In this document: piece after piece, positions 56,325-64,000 of the stretch | How positions within the stretch are numbered: position 1 is the stretch's first letter | Layout: each line of letters begins with the position of its first letter | Assembly (NCBI GenBank): GCA_964036275.1 | Contig: OZ038438.1 | Location: 6,764,978-6,828,977 of the forward strand | Reading direction: 5' to 3' | Source of the DNA: Litoditis marina | Lineage: Eukaryota; Nematoda; Chromadorea; Rhabditida; Rhabditidae | DNA length: 64,000 nt | The notes under the pieces: model-generated | Told to the model about the DNA's origin: nothing | Database searches by the model: none | What the model saw: the letters and a program-made list of their open reading frames with translations, nothing else | Position numbers and translations under genes: made by a program

Positions 56325-56412
56325 TATTAAATTTCTGTCTCTTCTCGGAATCGAATCTGCGTGTAAGAGTTTCGTAGCATGGCGCTAACCACTGCGCTAT
56401 TAGACCACATGG
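56325..56412 (-). repeat. tRNA-like sequence, minus strand
   Basis: Read on the minus strand: GTGGTCTAATAGCGCAGTGG, TTAGCGCCATGC, then GCAGATTCGATTCCGAG. A and B boxes are at normal spacing, but the stems are incomplete, so it is likely a pseudogene or SINE fragment. Confidence 0.5.
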
Positions 56413-56503
56413 CCGAAATGCTTTGGAATCGAAGACTTGTGTGCGTTCACAGCGGAAAGTGAGATATACTGTACTCTCCCGCCTTTCCGTTGGCGACGAC
56501 TAT

Positions 56504-56623
56504 ATGCATGAAACATCCCGGGCCGGGCCGGGCCGGGATGTAGTACCGGCCTCGAATCGGCTTGGGAATAGCATATTCGAGCTCTGGATGGCATTTCAAC
56601 CCGGCCCGGGATGTTTCATGCAT
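56504..56623. repeat. Inverted repeat with GC-rich inner ends
   Basis: Arms 56504-56527 (ATGCATGAAACATCCCGGGC...) and 56600-56623 are perfect reverse complements of 24 nt around a 72-nt spacer that also contains repeated GGGCC. Confidence 0.9.
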
Positions 56624-57104
56624 ACGGCCCGGTGCAAGTACCGGTATTAACCCGGCAGTACTCGCACAATCAAAAAAGTTTAGAATAATCCTTCGCAGGG
56701 CATATTATTCCTAAAAGGAACGAAAAAGTACCGAAAATGGAAAAAATTAAACTAACACATAAACATTAGTGGAATGTACTAGAGAAGATTCATCACGCGA
56801 GTCCCTTCAAGCGACTATATGACTTTTGCTCTGTTCCCAATAGAAGTGGGTCCAATTTTGTATTCAAGTTGTCATAGCTGCAGTGTTAGAGATACACGTT
56901 CTTTCCATCTACATAATTGGCTGATGGGCGGCCGAGAGTCGCATTTCGAGAAAGCTAGTAAGTTTCTAATTCAATTCCTAGTGAATGAGTAAACATAACT
57001 AAATGCAGATAAGTAATGCACACTGTCTGTTTTCATCTTCAATACCTTTGCAGTTGTTCGGACGTATTCTAATAATTGTATAAAGAGTATATGACTGTCT
57101 CGTT

Positions 57105-57190
57105 TGATTCCGTCGATATTCGATCAAAGTTCGAAATTCATGGGGTGTATACGTATCAAACTACAAGGAAGATTTGGTCACTCTCTATGT
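57105..57190 (+). repeat. GTAGTTTGATC hairpin element, right-half fragment
   Basis: Contains GATCAAAGTTCGAAATTCAT, GGGTGTATACGTATCAAACT and ACAAGGAAGATTTGGTCACT, which match the right half of the family. It lies about 95 nt upstream of the first recognised exon of the basic-protein gene. Confidence 0.65.
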
Positions 57191-57283
57191 GGCAATTGGC
57201 GTATAGCTTAGCTTCACTGTTTGTGATAGTATCACATAAATATTCCACCAAGGCCTATCATATATCCTCCTATGTCATTACAG

Positions 57284-61481
<4,198 letters not shown>

Positions 61482-62989
61482 TATACACTGGCTATTCAAA
61501 TAAATAAAATGAATAAAGAAATGAATTTCAAAAAAAAATCAGTTTCTCTGTGTTTCTCTAAAAATATATTGGGAAATTGTGCGGAAATTGTATAAACGAG
61601 CATGCTTCAATATGTATACATTGTGAGCCGGTTTCCACAGTTTATCTGCAACAGGCGAGCCTGTGGTATCGAGACTACTTTCGTCGACTTCCAATGTAGT
61701 GAACACCTTTGATACTGCTCGAGTCCCCTAATCAGAGCAGTGTGGCGGACAATTTAGCAGATAGATCGCTGACTGAGCACTTCTGGCTGCTTGTTGAGTG
61801 TTAATGGCGGTGCCTTGTTGATTCTATTACATATCCACCAAACCATATTTAATCCAATTGGCTGCTCTTGCCATCCAAAATGCCGCTTCGTTATCCCGTC
61901 ACATACTTGGGCTCAGTCTATTTCTAGACCAGTATCTTGATAGAAAAAAGTAGTTCCGAAAGGTTATTGTGGTGCATTTTTGAAGTGATATGGCAAGATA
62001 AACGGGTCAGGAACGCTTTTCAACCAATATCTGGTTTCAGGCTGGTTACAATAAAGTACGAAAGTGGGTAATCGGAACACGGTATTTGGTTAATGACAAC
62101 CTGGGTGAAAAACAATTTGCCGGTCCGTCCCTATATCATTTCAAGCTAATTGTGTCGTTTGGTGTATAATAGAATAAACGACAGCGACCAGAGCTGGCTC
62201 AATAGGACGAATTGGTCATAAACCGAGGTTTAGAGGCTTCTTCACAAATGGAAAAAAGATATACCCAGGATACCTTTCAATTACTCCAATAGGTTTCCGA
62301 TAGTGTCAGGCAATCAACACGGGAGTCAATTAAATTTGAGGAGACAGAAATGAGCTCATCTCTGTTATCTGAACATGTATGACTCGGGGACAGAAAACAT
62401 CTGTTGTAGAGCATGTTTGCTACCGTTTACAACGGAATTGGCAATTTTAGAGTCATGAATATATCAACTTAAAACATGAATCTCTGTCTGCATCAACTCC
62501 ATATTCGATCGAGCTCCATACGAAAACTAGTGGTGGACTTGATGAACTGCATTCAAAATGACCATTCAAACATTTCTATAGAAGAAGATTACTAGTTCCT
62601 AACGCTTTCCAACTGAATGTCTATTTTCAAACTGGTCACAAGACGGGTGGAAAAGTCCGTTCATACCTCGGTTAGAGAAAACCACATTTGTAGGGCTCGT
62701 TGAATATAAACCTGGCACCGTAGAAAAGTCTCATAAGAGTTTCAGCTTGAGCAAAAATGTGTGGTAAGCACCTGACCCAGATTGTGATCATCTACACTAT
62801 GTTGGAAAATAATTGGCAACTATGCCACCAGAATATGATCGCTCCTAAATACGGTTGAGTTCACAACTCGCCTGTCTTTGCCATGTTGAAGAACAAGCCC
62901 CCTCCCTTTCCGTAAAATTCCATACACTGTGAATGGTTTTCAGAAACTTCCACCATATTGAAATTTGTCAACGACACATGATTCACAGT
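61482..62989. other. Intergenic region, convergent 3' ends
   Basis: Lies between the end of the basic-protein gene (+) and the end of the homeobox gene (-). Apart from the polyadenylation candidates I see no coding or repeat signal. Confidence 0.6.
61503..61516 (+). promoter_or_regulatory. Candidate polyadenylation signals
   Basis: Two AATAAA hexamers lie 22-35 nt after the TGA of the basic-protein gene. They are correctly placed for 3' end formation, although the 3' untranslated region would then be very short. Confidence 0.5.
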
Positions 62990-63913
62990 TTACTTTAGTA
63001 ATAAATTATCTATAGATAACTTTTGCACAGACGATTTTTCCGTGGCTTCTTCCTTCTCGGGCAACTTCTGTTCCGACTCGGTTTTCTTCCACTTTGTTCT
63101 TCTGTTTTGGAACCAGATCTTCACCTGAAACTGCAATCTTCCGTTATTCCGTTTACGGACCAATACAAAACATTATATGAAAGGATAGAAAGACAATGTT
63201 CTAGCTGCATAGCAAAGTCATACAAATGGTGAGCTTGACCTGATCGAAGTTCACGTGATTATCACAGAGTTGTCAACTTCCTATGTTCAAACATGTAGAT
63301 GATAACAACCTGGGTCAGGTTCTGACCAGACATTTCACCTCCATGACCTTTTTATCAACTGCACTTTGCTTCACAGATGTTCAACGAACGCTCAAGATAT
63401 TTAGCGCCGTTGTAGCAAGCTTTCAGCCCGAATGCTAGAGGACATTCCAAAACCATAGAGTTCCCAACATTACCCGCAGAAAGTTTTACAACACTCACCT
63501 GAGTTTCTGTAACACTTAGGTTTTTGGCCAGTTCACTGCGTTCCGAGCTGGACAGATACTTCTTAGTTTCAAATCTGTAACATTTGGGGTTTATGACTAC
63601 TGTATTTATATTCACCTGAACTGGATTGGCTGGAAAAGACTGGCAAAAGTGATTCATTTTTCATCATTTCGCTACATTCGTTTGCTCACAGTGCATTGGT
63701 GATTCTTCGAAGTACTGCCGTTGTTTGACCAATGAAAGTACGAATTAGGACTAAAGTCTCAATGAATCTTTTACTACAGTTAATCTCAGCCTGTGTAGGC
63801 ATAAGACGACTACCTTTTTTCCAGTTCAAATATTTGTCGACCGCTAAAGGTGGTACGTGCCTTCTTCTTCTTGATTGGTTGTTGATGGTCGATTAGTGGA
63901 TACTGTACTCCAG
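62990..63913 (-). CDS. NK7-like homeobox protein, C-terminal part (5' end beyond window)
   Basis: Homeodomain transcription factor, last 102 residues. Exons: 63913-63814, 63574-63499, 63124-62990; phases agree and the frame ends at TAA (62990-62992). The homeodomain is split over all three: [19 protein letters not shown], then [20 protein letters not shown] and SVTETQ, then [14 protein letters not shown]. Helix 3 is intact with the DNA-contacting WFQNRR. The [12 protein letters not shown]...KKYLSSSER combination is closest to the NK7 subfamily (fly NK7.1) from memory; HMX and NKX6 share parts of it, so the subfamily is less certain than the homeobox call. Only about 30 residues follow the homeodomain, acidic/basic and ending SIDNLLLK. 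The first exon here starts in mid-codon at an acceptor (TTCTAG), so upstream exons continue past base 64000. Confidence 0.9.
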
Positions 63914-64000
63914 CTAGAAGAATAAGTTATATCTCAAGCTGCTGATTTTTGATGTTCCATGTTGTATTGTTATACTTCCTAAGGCGTTCGGTCAACTCAG

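Larger units (their letters stand above)
55345..57283. other. Region between FAK and the basic-protein gene
   Basis: Contains a tRNA-like copy (56325), the GC-ended inverted repeat (56504) and a hairpin-element fragment (57105). The missing 5' exons of the downstream gene should be here, but I could not recognise them. Confidence 0.5.

Overview
The window is nuclear DNA from an animal, most likely an invertebrate bilaterian. Every gene is split by GT..AG introns and the products are animal-specific: a spectraplakin, an FHOD formin, a focal adhesion kinase and an NK7-type homeobox. NK7 is, to my knowledge, missing in vertebrates. Noncoding DNA carries simple repeats, short inverted-repeat elements and tRNA-derived SINE-like copies. 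I could not narrow the species further. Exons were joined by eye from conserved protein sequence plus splice-site phase, and the phases close for all five named genes.

Layout. (1) 179-3205 (+): the C-terminal end of a spectraplakin (MACF1/dystonin/Shot/VAB-10 family). (2) 4561-20379 (-): a complete FHOD formin with 29 exons in the main form, plus a separate 929-nt exon (17490-18418) that looks like an alternative first exon. (3) 20380-33672: about 13 kb with no gene that I can support, but with repeats and a head-to-head SINE pair. (4) 33673-37264 (-): complete V-ATPase V0 subunit d. (5) 37691-55344 (+): complete focal adhesion kinase, divergent from the V-ATPase gene with 426 bp between the two start codons. 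Its 3.85-kb first intron holds exon-like sequence on the opposite strand. (6) 57284-61481 (+): the 3' part of an unrecognised gene for a basic Ser/Arg/Pro-rich protein. (7) 62990-63913 (-): the last three exons of an NK7-like homeobox gene that continues past the right edge.

Three of the genes act on actin, microtubules and adhesion: the spectraplakin links actin to microtubules, FHOD assembles actin bundles, and FAK signals at integrin adhesions. Their closeness may be chance. The most interesting points are the FHOD alternative N-terminus that would drop the GTPase-binding domain, a FAK with no tyrosine in the FERM-kinase linker and only one of the paired activation-loop tyrosines, a dispersed element family with a GTAGTTTGATC / GATCAAACTAC inverted core, and several near-perfect palindromes. 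I found no bacterial system, CRISPR array or virus.
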